Part shown: positions 15,635-24,288 of the stretch, piece by piece
How positions within the stretch are numbered: the first letter of the stretch is position 1
How the letters are laid out: every line of letters begins with the position of its first letter
Source of the DNA: Weissella muntiaci
GTDB taxonomy: Bacteria > Bacillota > Bacilli > Lactobacillales > Lactobacillaceae
DNA: 41,955 bases
Direction: 5' to 3'
NCBI RefSeq assembly: GCF_008107635.1
Contig: NZ_SDGZ01000017.1
Span: 1 to 41,955 of the forward strand
Made by a program: the position numbers and the translations under genes
Notes under the pieces: generated by a model
The model's database searches: none
The model's input: the letters and a program-made list of their open reading frames with translations, nothing else
What the model was told of the DNA's origin: nothing

Positions 15635-15799
15635 TTAATCAATTATGAGTTGCCGTTGAGCTTTTACAGCTCCATTTTTCGCCGCAATTGTTGCAGTTTT
15701 AATTGAGACTGTATGCCCAGCGCTCTGGTACCAATCAAGTAAAATATCCTCATTTTCAGGATTATGAATGATTCTAGCCGGCTTCTTTAGTTTAACCAC
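15635..15799 (-). CDS. Unknown 54-residue protein paired with DinJ-type antitoxin
   Basis: A GTG start at 15799, five bases after the antitoxin stop and 7 bases after AGGGGAT, opens a 54-codon frame. It contains KKPARIIHNPENEDILLDWY and a basic tail (AKNGAVKAQRQ). Position and spacing make it the second gene of a two-gene operon, the place normally held by a RelE/YafQ toxin. It is about half the length of those toxins and lacks their recognisable core. I do not know its family. It may be a replacement partner, an accessory protein, or unrelated to toxin function. Confidence 0.6.
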   Translation of the reverse strand: MVKLKKPARIIHNPENEDILLDWYQSAGHTVSIKTATIAAKNGAVKAQRQLIID

Positions 15800-15804
15800 T
15801 TTGA

Positions 15805-15969
15805 TTATCCCCTAAACAAATTATCAAATGGCGTTTGCCCAGTATTTGCGACCTGCGTCAGAAATACTTTAATCGCCATTTGAGTTGTTAAACCTTGTTT
15901 CATAAAAGTTTCGTCGGCTTTAACCTTAACCTCTGATTCAACACGTAATTGAATTAGCTTATCACTCAT
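15805..15969 (-). CDS. RelB/DinJ-family antitoxin (copy 1)
   Basis: A 54-residue protein with the ribbon-helix-helix pattern of RelB/DinJ antitoxins: an N-terminal strand (KLIQLRVESEVK) followed by helices, and a C-terminal end TPFDNLF. The start at 15969 is preferred over upstream codons because AAGGA lies at the right distance. Normally such proteins repress their operon and neutralise a RelE/YafQ-type RNase. No such toxin is adjacent, only the unknown 54-residue ORF. It is about 75% identical to the second copy at 19442-19612. Confidence 0.85.
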   Translation of the reverse strand: MSDKLIQLRVESEVKVKADETFMKQGLTTQMAIKVFLTQVANTGQTPFDNLFRG

Positions 15970-16157
15970 CACTAAAATCCTTTTCCCCACCATTCTTTCA
16001 ACTTAACAAGTATTGTTTAATCATATTAAGTCAGCCTTAGGATAAAAAGACCAAAGTTCGATGAAATTTTGACCATATTGTGAATTCGCCAACTTCAAAA
16101 GACGATATAAGAACCACTAAGGCCTTTTAAACGCCGTAGAAACAGTGTTTAAGTTCC

Positions 16158-17834
16158 TTATTTACTTGCATCAAAGATGTAATTGCTATCATAAAATGCC
16201 TGGCGATAAGCACGATAAACATATGCTTTCGCTGCAACATTCTTAATCGTAATATTAAATACTTGCGTCCCATCCTCGTCTACTTCAATAATGTTGCTTT
16301 CGGCACCACCGTTCTTATATCCAAAGTCAATTAAAGTATTACCATTTGACTGGCGTTCAGCATAGCCAATTACGTTAGTGAAGTTCGCCCTACCTAATGA
16401 TTTACCATAAGCCCAACTCTGACTAATCTTCATTGTTTTAGTGTCAATGTGATATTGGACCGCCTGCGAATATTTCTTCGATGTTTTCTGATCGCCATTC
16501 GTGACGCTAACATTGTTATCGTACAATAAAATATTTTCTTTACTTGAATCGCTATTTTGGTCGTTCAATAAAGTTAAGCCATGCTGACCGCCGGTAATTG
16601 TTGTCCCCTTTGTTGGTGTCAGAACATATTTCTGTAATTCTTTAGGCCAGCTTGATTTTGCTTTTCCACTATACAACCAAACAAATTTTTTCGTCTTGGG
16701 ATTCAACTTCATAATCAAATCTTGATTACGATTCGAAATCAATAATGTACCATCTTTCTCGTCGTATTCAAGTGAATTCATATGAAGCCAATCGACCTTT
16801 TTATCTGAGCCTGCCTGATAATTTAGATACATTAAGCTTGGCAGTAACTTCTTCATATCAATTACGTTTACGATTTTCCCTGTTTTATAAGAAATCTCAA
16901 CAATTGTATCCTCTTTATAAGTTGAGCCATCAGACACAGTTGCCAAAATATTACCGTTTGGCAACTCAAGTAGATCATGATGGATCACGGTTGTCTCAGT
17001 CCCACCATCGTTGCCGCTTGTCTTAGAAGAGAACGTAAATTCTTTATAGACTCGTCCAAGTAAATCAACTTCCTCTAAATCATTGTATACCAATGAATTG
17101 CTCTTTTGCTTGGTGAGGATCATGTAATGCCCGTTACTCCATTTTTCAATTGTATGTTGCGAGTAATCGGTTGAATACCAGCGAACTTCACCATCAGCAT
17201 CAACTGCAAAAGGTTCCTTAGTTGTGCGGTTAATGATTGTTAGTTTATTATCGCCGATTTCCATCTTAGATTTATCAGCCGTTTTGACTGTAATTTTAGT
17301 ACCACTGATATATTTAGGGAGCGCTGATGTCGTCAGGGTCAACGTTTTCGTTTCACTCGTACCATCCTCATACTGAATTGTCATATTTACTGTATTATTG
17401 TAGGCAGCATACAAACCAACAATTGGAACTTGATGGACTGTTTGATAGCCCCCATTTACAGTATTTGTAATTGACGTTCCGTCCGACTTGCCTACAACGG
17501 TGTAGGTTACTTTAGCCTTTTGCGAGGTCGTAAAAATTGCTAATGCACTAAGCGGTGACGTTCCGTACGGATTAACTTTCACGAAGGGGCTTCCAACTGT
17601 ATAAGAAGTGTCCTTCGTTGCCGCCGCATATTCAGCAGTCTGCTTTGCTTGCGCTGTCTGCCGAGTAGTCACAACTTTAGTTCCCAAATTTTCCTTGATT
17701 TGCGCCGTTGTTAATAACTTTTTGGGATTTGCGGTTCGATTAGCTTGATAAAAATACGTTCCAGCCAAGACAATCAAAATTAATATTAGTCCCCCCAGCC
17801 AAATAAATTTCCGTTTATGTATCCTTTGTAACAT
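16158..17834 (-). CDS. Membrane-anchored arylsulfate sulfotransferase
   Basis: A 558-residue protein with a basic N-terminus and one transmembrane helix (about residues 10-29); the rest is outside the membrane. The N-terminal ASST domain shows NPYGTSPLSALAIF and a beta-sandwich. The following propeller carries residues corresponding to the PAPS-independent AssT active site: His285/His286 (VIHHDLLELPNGN), His351 (DWLHMNSL), Arg369 (LLISNRNQD) and His418 (TGGQHGL), the probable sulfo-histidine. AssT enzymes move sulfate from one phenolic ester to another phenol. No dsb partner is present in the window. The gene is single, between two DinJ-type antitoxin genes. Confidence 0.9.
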   Translation of the reverse strand: MLQRIHKRKFIWLGGLILILIVLAGTYFYQANRTANPKKLLTTAQIKENLGTKVVTTRQTAQAKQTAEYAAATKDTSYTVGSPFVKVNPYGTSPLSALAIFTTSQKAKVTYTVVGKSDGTSITNTVNGGYQTVHQVPIVGLYAAYNNTVNMTIQYEDGTSETKTLTLTTSALPKYISGTKITVKTADKSKMEIGDNKLTIINRTTKEPFAVDADGEVRWYSTDYSQHTIEKWSNGHYMILTKQKSNSLVYNDLEEVDLLGRVYKEFTFSSKTSGNDGGTETTVIHHDLLELPNGNILATVSDGSTYKEDTIVEISYKTGKIVNVIDMKKLLPSLMYLNYQAGSDKKVDWLHMNSLEYDEKDGTLLISNRNQDLIMKLNPKTKKFVWLYSGKAKSSWPKELQKYVLTPTKGTTITGGQHGLTLLNDQNSDSSKENILLYDNNVSVTNGDQKTSKKYSQAVQYHIDTKTMKISQSWAYGKSLGRANFTNVIGYAERQSNGNTLIDFGYKNGGAESNIIEVDEDGTQVFNITIKNVAAKAYVYRAYRQAFYDSNYIFDASK

Positions 17835-18016
17835 GAAAAATTCCTTCCAATAAAAAAATATAATTTGGCTTTAACCAATGTTTTTCATTGTAATAGAATT
17901 TAGATAAATGAAACTTAGTTTTAAAGCATAATGAATAATCTAAGAATATTTAAATGATCATTATATCAGTCATATATATTGTATTTGATAAATCTGAATA
18001 AAATTATTTAGATTTA

Positions 18017-18052
18017 ATAAAAAAAGGCCAACTTTACAAGTTGACCTTTTTC
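18017..18052 (-). terminator. Terminator of the 18062-18793 gene
   Basis: On the minus strand GGTCAACTT / AGTTGGCC with a short loop is followed by a run of seven T, just after the stop codon. Confidence 0.9.
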
Positions 18053-18061
18053 AACTGATAC

Positions 18062-18793
18062 CTACTCATCCTTTCTTTTATGAATCGACCATGGTACATA
18101 TAAAATCACCCAAAGAATCGAAACCAATCCAATTAACGTTGGAATATACCAAGTACCAGTCATTGTCTGAATTGGAGCAAGGGGGGATCCCGGTGATCCA
18201 ACACTTAAAAAAAGAAAATTAGTCTTTAATAATCCATTAATCATCATTGTCGCTGGAACAAGCACAATCAAGAACAGAACTACTCGCCATAAATTATGAA
18301 CGTTAGGTCGATATTCTCCCGCAAAGAAGATCATCAAGCAGTACGCAATCAACAGGGCATGAATGATAATACTTTGTAGTACCCACTCATTTAAAATCGG
18401 ATAGGCCGTCCAGTTTGGAAAAACTTCTGCAGCTAATGCAGCCCACCAAGTCAACGCATAAAAGGATTCGCGCGTAAACTTAGAAGGATGGACAGCATCA
18501 ATCGCAACCAAGATCAATCCCCAACCACACAAGTCTAATGGCAAGATTTTAGGAGTCCAAACTCCAGCTGCCGATAAATAAATTTGCCGAAAGAGTTCTA
18601 GCCCCACTAGGACTCCAGCAATCGAATAACGTATGTTCTGCCGCTTACTTTCTGTTCCGCCACGATAAACTATGATTATCGTCACGACCAGAATTCCCAC
18701 TAGTAACAACGTCACCAAATGTCGCGTTCCAAATAATGAAAACCCCATTCCTGCAGGGAGTTGGTCTTCGTAAGTAAAATAATATCTAAACAT
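18062..18793 (-). CDS. TIGR02206-like integral membrane protein
   Basis: A 243-residue protein with about seven transmembrane segments. The opening MFRYYFTYEDQLPAGMGFSL, the FGTRHL motif, the LPLDLCGWGLIL segment and C-terminal TMTGTWYIPTLIG match the YwaF/TIGR02206 family seen in bacilli and lactobacilli. Function is unknown for the family. It lies between the arylsulfotransferase and the DUF5808-like gene, each with separate signals, so no operon is evident. Confidence 0.75.
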   Translation of the reverse strand: MFRYYFTYEDQLPAGMGFSLFGTRHLVTLLLVGILVVTIIIVYRGGTESKRQNIRYSIAGVLVGLELFRQIYLSAAGVWTPKILPLDLCGWGLILVAIDAVHPSKFTRESFYALTWWAALAAEVFPNWTAYPILNEWVLQSIIIHALLIAYCLMIFFAGEYRPNVHNLWRVVLFLIVLVPATMMINGLLKTNFLFLSVGSPGSPLAPIQTMTGTWYIPTLIGLVSILWVILYVPWSIHKRKDE

Positions 18794-18941
18794 AGCCGCC
18801 TTCTAGTTAAAAAGAATTAAATTTAATACCATAACTAATATAGCAACTTTGCTAGGTATTTAAAATACTTTCGCTAAGCTAAATGATTAAATCCACGGGC
18901 AAGCTTAACTGAGCGCTTTGTCCTTTAGAACTTAGCGTTTA

Positions 18942-19277
18942 TTACGACTCATTTTCTGCTAAATCCTTAACATCCTTAATTACTCTACCTACATTTGGCG
19001 TCCATCCAACACCTAAGATATGCGGTGTCAATACAGGCCCCGCTGGATCCCAAACGCGTTCCTTAACCATTTCAATCGTTGGAATTCGGAAGTCATAAGG
19101 GACAATTCCAATAAAGCCATGCCATTCACGTTCTGATTCAGGCTTTTTAAGTTCCTTTGTAATCGCGACTGCTGTTAAACCTAGTGCAACTGTTGTACCT
19201 GCAATATGGACAAACTTATGCATTCGACTGCGCCGCCCATCCTGACAATTGTGACCATTGGTTGATTGTTTTTTCAT
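18942..19277 (-). CDS. DUF5808-like small membrane-associated protein
   Basis: A 111-residue protein. The start at 19277 (MKKQSTNGHN) has AAAGGAGG upstream; the longer frame to 19397 would overlap a terminator. A hydrophobic segment (about residues 25-43) is followed by a soluble tail with VPYDFRIPTIEMVKERVWDP and HILGVGWTPNVGRVI. The last resembles the G.GWT.N signature of DUF5808 domains, though I base this on pattern alone. No function is known. Confidence 0.65.
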   Translation of the reverse strand: MKKQSTNGHNCQDGRRSRMHKFVHIAGTTVALGLTAVAITKELKKPESEREWHGFIGIVPYDFRIPTIEMVKERVWDPAGPVLTPHILGVGWTPNVGRVIKDVKDLAENES

Positions 19278-19394
19278 TATGCTATCCTCCTTTTGATATA
19301 AATTATACAAGCCAATTATGAAGTTACCAAGATTTTTCCTGAAACTAATAATTACATATATCAGCTCAAAACGTCGCTTCCTAATACTTTTTGA

Positions 19395-19432
19395 CAAAAA
19401 AAGAACCAGCGGCCTAAAGCCGTTGATTCTTT
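19395..19432 (-). terminator. Terminator of DinJ-type copy 2
   Basis: On the minus strand AAAGAATCAACGGC pairs with GCCGCTGGTTCTTT (13 of 14 positions, 5-base loop) and is followed by a T run. It begins 10 bases after the stop codon. Confidence 0.9.
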
Positions 19433-19441
19433 CAAATAACT

Positions 19442-19612
19442 TTACTTTGTGTTCAAGAACAAGTTATCAAATGGACTTTTACCCGTATTAGCAACTTGAG
19501 TTAGCATCATCTTAATTGCCCCTTGGGTTGTAAGTCCTTGCTGTGCAAAAGTGAGATCTGCCTTGTCCTTGATTTCACCTTCTACGCGTAATTGAATTAA
19601 TTTTTCAGCCAT
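19442..19612 (-). CDS. RelB/DinJ-family antitoxin (copy 2)
   Basis: A 56-residue ribbon-helix-helix type protein (begins MAEKLIQLRVEGEIKDKADL, ends SPFDNLFLNTK), with AGGGGGAAG in front of the ATG. It is about 75% identical to the copy at 15805-15969. A strong terminator follows at once, so there is no second gene in this transcript. It is a solitary antitoxin-like regulator; it may act on other operons or on a distant toxin. Confidence 0.8.
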   Translation of the reverse strand: MAEKLIQLRVEGEIKDKADLTFAQQGLTTQGAIKMMLTQVANTGKSPFDNLFLNTK

Positions 19613-19773
19613 TTTACTTCCCCCTTGACTATTTTTAATACAGAAGATTATTACACATCTTTATTAAGGAAAGCTTACACAACATGTCAAAGAATAGCAA
19701 ATCCTGTATATATAATCTGTAAATTACAGCTAATATTATTTAGCTTGCATCAAACGTATTTTCAATTACCGCA

Positions 19774-19815
19774 ATAAAAACGTCTCAACAAGGATATTCT
19801 CTGATTGAGACGTTT
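19774..19815 (-). terminator. Terminator of pump-TetR operon
   Basis: AAACGTCTCAA / TTGAGACGTTT (11 bp) with a 16-base loop; on the minus strand it is followed by TTTTATT. It lies 13 bases after the TetR stop. Confidence 0.85.
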
Positions 19816-19827
19816 AATTCAACGTGG

Positions 19828-20421
19828 CTAAATATTCTTTAGAAAAATTGGCAATAATACTTCATCTACAAAAACACTCATTTCCGCATCAGTCATCTTA
19901 TTTTTCATTAAAGTCATATTATAACGAACATAACTAAACATAATTGTTTTTGCCATATCTGAGATTTGCTCACGAACTTGTTCACCGCGCTCTTTAGCTC
20001 GTGCAAGCGCATGATCGACGGTTGCGACATCAATTGTCAGAGCCAATTCATTAATATCGTTGCGCAAGCGATCACCCTCACTAAATTCAATCAACATCGC
20101 TCGTAAAACTGGCGCTCCCATCTGCTCACCAATTAAATTAAAGCGAGTCAACATCTGTAATAGATCTTCCCGCAGTGAGTCTCCTGATAAAACGATGTCT
20201 CTGAACTTGCCGAACTTTTGATGTACACCATATCGCCAAGCATCCAAGATCAAATCAAATTGCTGCGACCACCGTCGATAGATCACCGACTTGCTGGTTC
20301 CAGCAACTTCTGCAACTCGTTGAAAGGAAAGTTTTTCTAAACCATCGGTATTAAGAATTTCCATCGTTGCTTCGAAGATCGCCGCCTCTAGCTCTTCACC
20401 ACGTCGCCTTGTATTAGCCAT
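19828..20421 (-). CDS. TetR-family regulator of the DHA2 pump
   Basis: A 197-residue repressor. The start at 20421 (MANTRRRGEEL) follows GGGAG at 8 bases; the frame to 20466 is less likely. The N-terminal helix-turn-helix is clear (ILNTDGLEKLSFQRVAEVAG followed by TSKSVIYRRW). The C-terminal ligand-binding region is helical. It is the second gene of an operon with the efflux pump at 20488-22029 and probably represses it through the palindrome at 22051-22069. Confidence 0.9.
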   Translation of the reverse strand: MANTRRRGEELEAAIFEATMEILNTDGLEKLSFQRVAEVAGTSKSVIYRRWSQQFDLILDAWRYGVHQKFGKFRDIVLSGDSLREDLLQMLTRFNLIGEQMGAPVLRAMLIEFSEGDRLRNDINELALTIDVATVDHALARAKERGEQVREQISDMAKTIMFSYVRYNMTLMKNKMTDAEMSVFVDEVLLPIFLKNI

Positions 20422-20487
20422 CACGATACTCCCATTTATAATTATATATTCATTATAACAGTTCACCGATCTGTGCTAAATCGTCAC

Positions 20488-22029
20488 TTATGCAGAATGT
20501 TTATTTGACATGAACATTGCCGGAATCGCAATCACGACCAATACAACCGAACTAACCAAAAATCCCATCTGATAACCATTTAACGTAGCAACTTTAGTCA
20601 AGTGTTCTCCGTAGCTCATAACTTGCATTTTTAGATTTGCTAAGGCCGTTGTAGTAGGCATTGTATGAGTTGCAGCCGCCTGTGTCATCAACTGATCAGA
20701 CAATACCTTCGCGTGTGCTGTAACCTTAGTTGTAATATGGTTTGAAAGTACGACACCTGTCACCACGGCTGAAATCACAGCTGATCCAAAACTAGCGCCC
20801 ACATTTTGAATAATTCGGTTTCCGACTGAAGCACTAGCAATGTCTGATTTTGGAAGTCCAACAAAGATTTCAGTCATCATTGGCATCTGTAATCCACCAA
20901 TTCCTAACCCACGAATAAATAAAATTACTCCCAACAACCATAAATTAGTATCGGCTTGGATAAAGACAAACGGTAGTGTTCCAGCTAGCGAAACTACTAA
21001 ACTAACCAAGACCACAGGGCGCGCCCCTAGCTGATCAATCAACTTGCCAAGCATCGGACGTACCAAGAACATGCCTAGACCTTGTGGTAGTAATATCAAT
21101 CCAGCATTCATAACCGAAAAATCACGAATATTCTGAAAATATAATGGTAACAACAACATTGGACCATTTGAAGCAATCCCTGCTAAAAAGATTCCCGCAT
21201 TTGCAGCCAAATAGCTCTTCGTCTTGAAGAAACGCATTGGGAGCACTGTGTCGCCTTTCCGCAATCGATCATAAATCGCATAAATTACAAAACTGAGCAC
21301 ACCAAGAGTCACAAATATCAGCATTTCGCGATTAAAGAAATGTTGTGCATTCTCTGACCCCCGCATTAATCCATAAATCAAGCCAGTTGATCCACCCGCC
21401 AATAATAAAGTCCCAAACCAATCCAACCTGCTTTTGGGATTCATCGGTTCAAAATCCTGTAAAAATTTAATATTCAGAAGCAAAGAGATAATACAGAAGA
21501 AAACGTTAATGTAGAAAATCCATTGCCAGCTCGCATATTGCACGATTGCGCCACCAATAACTGGTCCGATAATTGGCCCAATAATGATTGGCGTTGAGAC
21601 AACCGCCATTAATTGGCCAATTTGATCACGTGGCGCTAATCGCATCAATAGTGTTGACATTAACAAAATCACAAAGCCAGCAGAGAACCCTTGAAATATC
21701 CGGAACAAGATAAATGTTTGTACATCCCATGCCTGTCCAGACAATAAACTAAAGATTCCAAAACTGACCGTTGCCCACTGTAGAACTTTCTTACCATTAA
21801 AATGATTTACAAAATATCCACATATCGGCACCGCGATTGCTAGTGCTAATACATAACCTGTAATCGCCCATTGAATCGTATTCAACGATGTATGCAAATC
21901 ACTTTGGAGTTTATTAATTGCAATATTCACCATTGTCGAATCTAACATCGGCGCGACTGCCCCAAATGCTAAAACCCATGCTGAGGCCATCAATTCTTTT
22001 GGTAGCTTATTTTTGGCTTGCTTTGCCAT
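20488..22029 (-). CDS. DHA2-family (EmrB/QacA-type) drug:H+ antiporter
   Basis: A 513-residue protein with 14 predicted transmembrane helices. The start segment includes APMLDSTMVNIAINKLQSDL (family Asp in helix 1) followed by WAITGYVLALAIAVPICGYF. Motif C is seen as PIIIGPIIGPVIGGAI. These proteins export lipophilic drugs or toxic compounds. The C-terminal region has a soluble loop (about 430-480) before the last helix. AGAGGG precedes the ATG. Its leader holds a perfect inverted repeat, and the downstream TetR gene is the likely regulator. Confidence 0.92.
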   Translation of the reverse strand: MAKQAKNKLPKELMASAWVLAFGAVAPMLDSTMVNIAINKLQSDLHTSLNTIQWAITGYVLALAIAVPICGYFVNHFNGKKVLQWATVSFGIFSLLSGQAWDVQTFILFRIFQGFSAGFVILLMSTLLMRLAPRDQIGQLMAVVSTPIIIGPIIGPVIGGAIVQYASWQWIFYINVFFCIISLLLNIKFLQDFEPMNPKSRLDWFGTLLLAGGSTGLIYGLMRGSENAQHFFNREMLIFVTLGVLSFVIYAIYDRLRKGDTVLPMRFFKTKSYLAANAGIFLAGIASNGPMLLLPLYFQNIRDFSVMNAGLILLPQGLGMFLVRPMLGKLIDQLGARPVVLVSLVVSLAGTLPFVFIQADTNLWLLGVILFIRGLGIGGLQMPMMTEIFVGLPKSDIASASVGNRIIQNVGASFGSAVISAVVTGVVLSNHITTKVTAHAKVLSDQLMTQAAATHTMPTTTALANLKMQVMSYGEHLTKVATLNGYQMGFLVSSVVLVVIAIPAMFMSNKHSA

Positions 22030-22050
22030 AATACTTCCCTCTTTCTGAAT

Positions 22051-22069
22051 AAGAGACCAAGAGTCTCTT
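22051..22069 (-). promoter_or_regulatory. Inverted repeat, probable TetR operator
   Basis: AAGAGAC-N5-GTCTCTT is a perfect 7-bp inverted repeat, 22 bases upstream of the pump start codon and downstream of a TTGACA-containing promoter region. Position and symmetry fit the operator of the co-encoded TetR protein. Confidence 0.65.
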
Positions 22070-22153
22070 AATTGATGATTATAACTCTAATCCACAAAGT
22101 TCATCCTGTCAATAAGATACTTTCAGTCCTTTATTTTAAAGGTCATTCACACG

Positions 22154-22190
22154 AAAAAAGGATGCCCATTATTAAAATGGATATCCTTTT
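22154..22190 (-). terminator. Terminator of alpha/beta hydrolase gene
   Basis: On the minus strand AAAAGGAT..CCATT pairs with AATGG..ATCCTTTT and ends in a T run directly past the stop codon. Confidence 0.8.
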
Positions 22191-22192
22191 AA

Positions 22193-22927
22193 TTAATTGT
22201 TATTTTGACTAACGATCCACCGATCAATTTCTGTACTAATCTGTTTCTGCTGGTTCAAGTTACTAATATTAGCTGACTTGTCACCCTTTTGTTTACCATA
22301 GCTTCCAAAGCCACCATGGTTCCCGCCTGCAATCGAATAACTCGTAGTATTCTTAGGCAAATATTTTTTAGCTTCACGGTAGTTTTTCCAATTTAATACG
22401 CCGTCATTCGAAGCAGTTATAGACAAAACTGGTATATTTTTCTGAGCTAAACTACCCTTTTTATCTGGATAACTTGCCAGATAGATCATTCCAGCAATCT
22501 CCTTTGGATGTTTGCTAGCATAACGACTAGCAATTACTCCACCCAAGGAATGTCCAGCTAAATAAAATCGTTCGCCTTTATTTTGGCTAATAACTTTATC
22601 CGCCTGATTCGCATCTAAAATCGCTAAGGAAAAGGGGGCCTTTAGCAAATATACTCGATAACCCTGCTTTGCCAACTGCTCCGCCCAAATTCCATAACTA
22701 CCAGAATCAACCAATGCTCCTGGATAAAGAATTATTGACTGCTTCTTTTTAACTTGCTTATCCTCCAATAGGTAGTAATCCGATTTACTCTGGGCTGTTG
22801 ACAGTGCCAGCTGCGCGGATTTACTTGGTTGATAAATTGAGGTTTGTAACCATACCATCCCAATCCCTACGATTACAAGTAAGCCCAGCCCCAATGCCAA
22901 TAGTCGTCGAATCCATTTTCTATTCAT
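22193..22927 (-). CDS. Membrane-anchored alpha/beta hydrolase
   Basis: A 244-residue protein with a basic start and one N-terminal transmembrane helix (about residues 8-28), so the catalytic domain is outside the membrane. The nucleophile elbow is AGHSLGG, the acid is probably in TASNDGVLN, and the His is in GNHGGFGSYGKQ. This fits the Abhydrolase_5-type families; esterase activity is likely, substrate unknown. The start at 22927 follows GGGGAG; an ATG four codons earlier overlaps this site. Confidence 0.85.
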   Translation of the reverse strand: MNRKWIRRLLALGLGLLVIVGIGMVWLQTSIYQPSKSAQLALSTAQSKSDYYLLEDKQVKKKQSIILYPGALVDSGSYGIWAEQLAKQGYRVYLLKAPFSLAILDANQADKVISQNKGERFYLAGHSLGGVIASRYASKHPKEIAGMIYLASYPDKKGSLAQKNIPVLSITASNDGVLNWKNYREAKKYLPKNTTSYSIAGGNHGGFGSYGKQKGDKSANISNLNQQKQISTEIDRWIVSQNNN

Positions 22928-23001
22928 ACTACTCCCCATTCAATCGTCTAAATACCCAACTCGTGACAAAAACAGATAATCTTCAAGCTTATATGTCTCT
23001 G

Positions 23002-23391
23002 TTACTTTTTCTCAAGTTCATGTAATTCATCTTCTGTCGCCCGCATATGATCATCATAGTGTTCAAGTTTATATTTCAAATGGTTAATTGCAAACTGAAT
23101 ATCATCTCGCCGTTCTTCCATTTCAGTTAATTGATCATTTAAAAGTTGCTTCTGTTGCTCGGAATTATCCTCTGCATCATCAACCAAATCGACATATTCC
23201 TTGAGTGCTTTTACAGCCATCCCCGCGGCTCGCATTTGTTTAGCAAAATTAATTCGTCGAACGATTTTTTCATCAATCTCGCGATTCCCAACATTATTCC
23301 GTTCGATCACGGGGATCAAGCCTTCCTTTTCATAATAACGGATTGTATCTGTCGAGACTCCCGTCAAAATACTAGCTTCCTTAACATTCAT
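23002..23391 (-). CDS. MerR-family regulator of the oxidoreductase/MFS operon
   Basis: A 129-residue regulator. The N-terminal winged helix is typical (VKEASILTGVSTDTIRYYEK, then EGLIPVIERN and the conserved R.I...ID region). A long C-terminal coiled coil (about residues 70-129, Glu/Gln/Lys-rich) mediates dimers. No cysteine is present in the effector tail, so it is not a thiol-metal sensor of the classic type. It is the last gene of an operon (MFS, SDR, AKR, MerR). It probably acts at the 19-bp spacer promoter at 26334-26364. Confidence 0.92.
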   Translation of the reverse strand: MNVKEASILTGVSTDTIRYYEKEGLIPVIERNNVGNREIDEKIVRRINFAKQMRAAGMAVKALKEYVDLVDDAEDNSEQQKQLLNDQLTEMEERRDDIQFAINHLKYKLEHYDDHMRATEDELHELEKK

Positions 23392-23408
23392 ATGACTTCC
23401 TTTCCTCT

Positions 23409-24260
23409 CTACAATTCAATATGACGTTGAGCCATCCATTTAATCATCACTGGATCCTCGTGTGAGAAGAACTGACTTTCTCCAGTATCCAAAGTTTTAA
23501 TTAAATCCAACTCATCCTTTGAAAGCTCAAAATCAAGTACCGCTAAGTTTTGTGCCATTCGATCTCTTTTAACGGACTTAGCCAGTGGAATTATTCCATT
23601 TTGCACTAACCATCGTAACACAATTTGAGCAACTGATTTGTGATGATCAGCCGCAATTCCCGTTAAAATGTCATTTGTAAATAAACCATGCTTGCCTTCA
23701 GCAAAAGGTGCCCACGCCTCAACTTTCACTCCATAATTCGCAAAATATTCGACTGCGACTTGATTTTGGTTAAACGGATTCACCTCAATTTGGTTGATTT
23801 CTGGTTTAATTCCCGTAAATTCAGCCAAGTTTGTTAACTGAGCAATCGAGAAGTTTGACACACCGATCGACTTGATCAATCCAGCTTCCTTGGCCTCATT
23901 CATGGCCCGCCATGACCCAAAAATATCACCATATGGTTGATGGATTAAATACAAATCCAAATAATCTAACTGTAACCTTTCAAGCGAACGTTTAAGTGCT
24001 ACCTTTGTCGCATCATATCCGGTGTCTTCAACCCATAACTTTGTCGTGATAAACAACTCATTTCTTGGTACATCAACCTCCTGCAACGCCTCGCCAACAG
24101 CACGTTCATTCCCATAGCTGGCTGCCGTATCAATTAAACGGTATCCTTGCCTCACTGCATCAATTACCGCCTGTTTCGCATCGCCTTGATCAGTAACCTG
24201 AAAAACTCCAAATCCAAGTAGTGGTATGTTTGTATTTTCATTTAATGTAATTGTGCTCAT
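23409..24260 (-). CDS. Aldo/keto reductase
   Basis: A 283-residue NADPH-dependent TIM-barrel reductase of the AKR5-type (2,5-diketogluconate reductase-like) group. Catalytic tetrad positions are visible: Asp in LIDTAASYGNE together with its Tyr, Lys in FITTKLW and His in YLIHQPYG. IGVSNF and the cofactor-binding IPLAKSVKRDRM are also present. It would reduce reactive aldehydes or ketones. It is the third gene of the MerR-controlled operon, with GGAGGAAG before the ATG. Confidence 0.93.
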   Translation of the reverse strand: MSTITLNENTNIPLLGFGVFQVTDQGDAKQAVIDAVRQGYRLIDTAASYGNERAVGEALQEVDVPRNELFITTKLWVEDTGYDATKVALKRSLERLQLDYLDLYLIHQPYGDIFGSWRAMNEAKEAGLIKSIGVSNFSIAQLTNLAEFTGIKPEINQIEVNPFNQNQVAVEYFANYGVKVEAWAPFAEGKHGLFTNDILTGIAADHHKSVAQIVLRWLVQNGIIPLAKSVKRDRMAQNLAVLDFELSKDELDLIKTLDTGESQFFSHEDPVMIKWMAQRHIEL

Positions 24261-24288
24261 TATACTTCCTCCATATTCGTTTGGTCGA

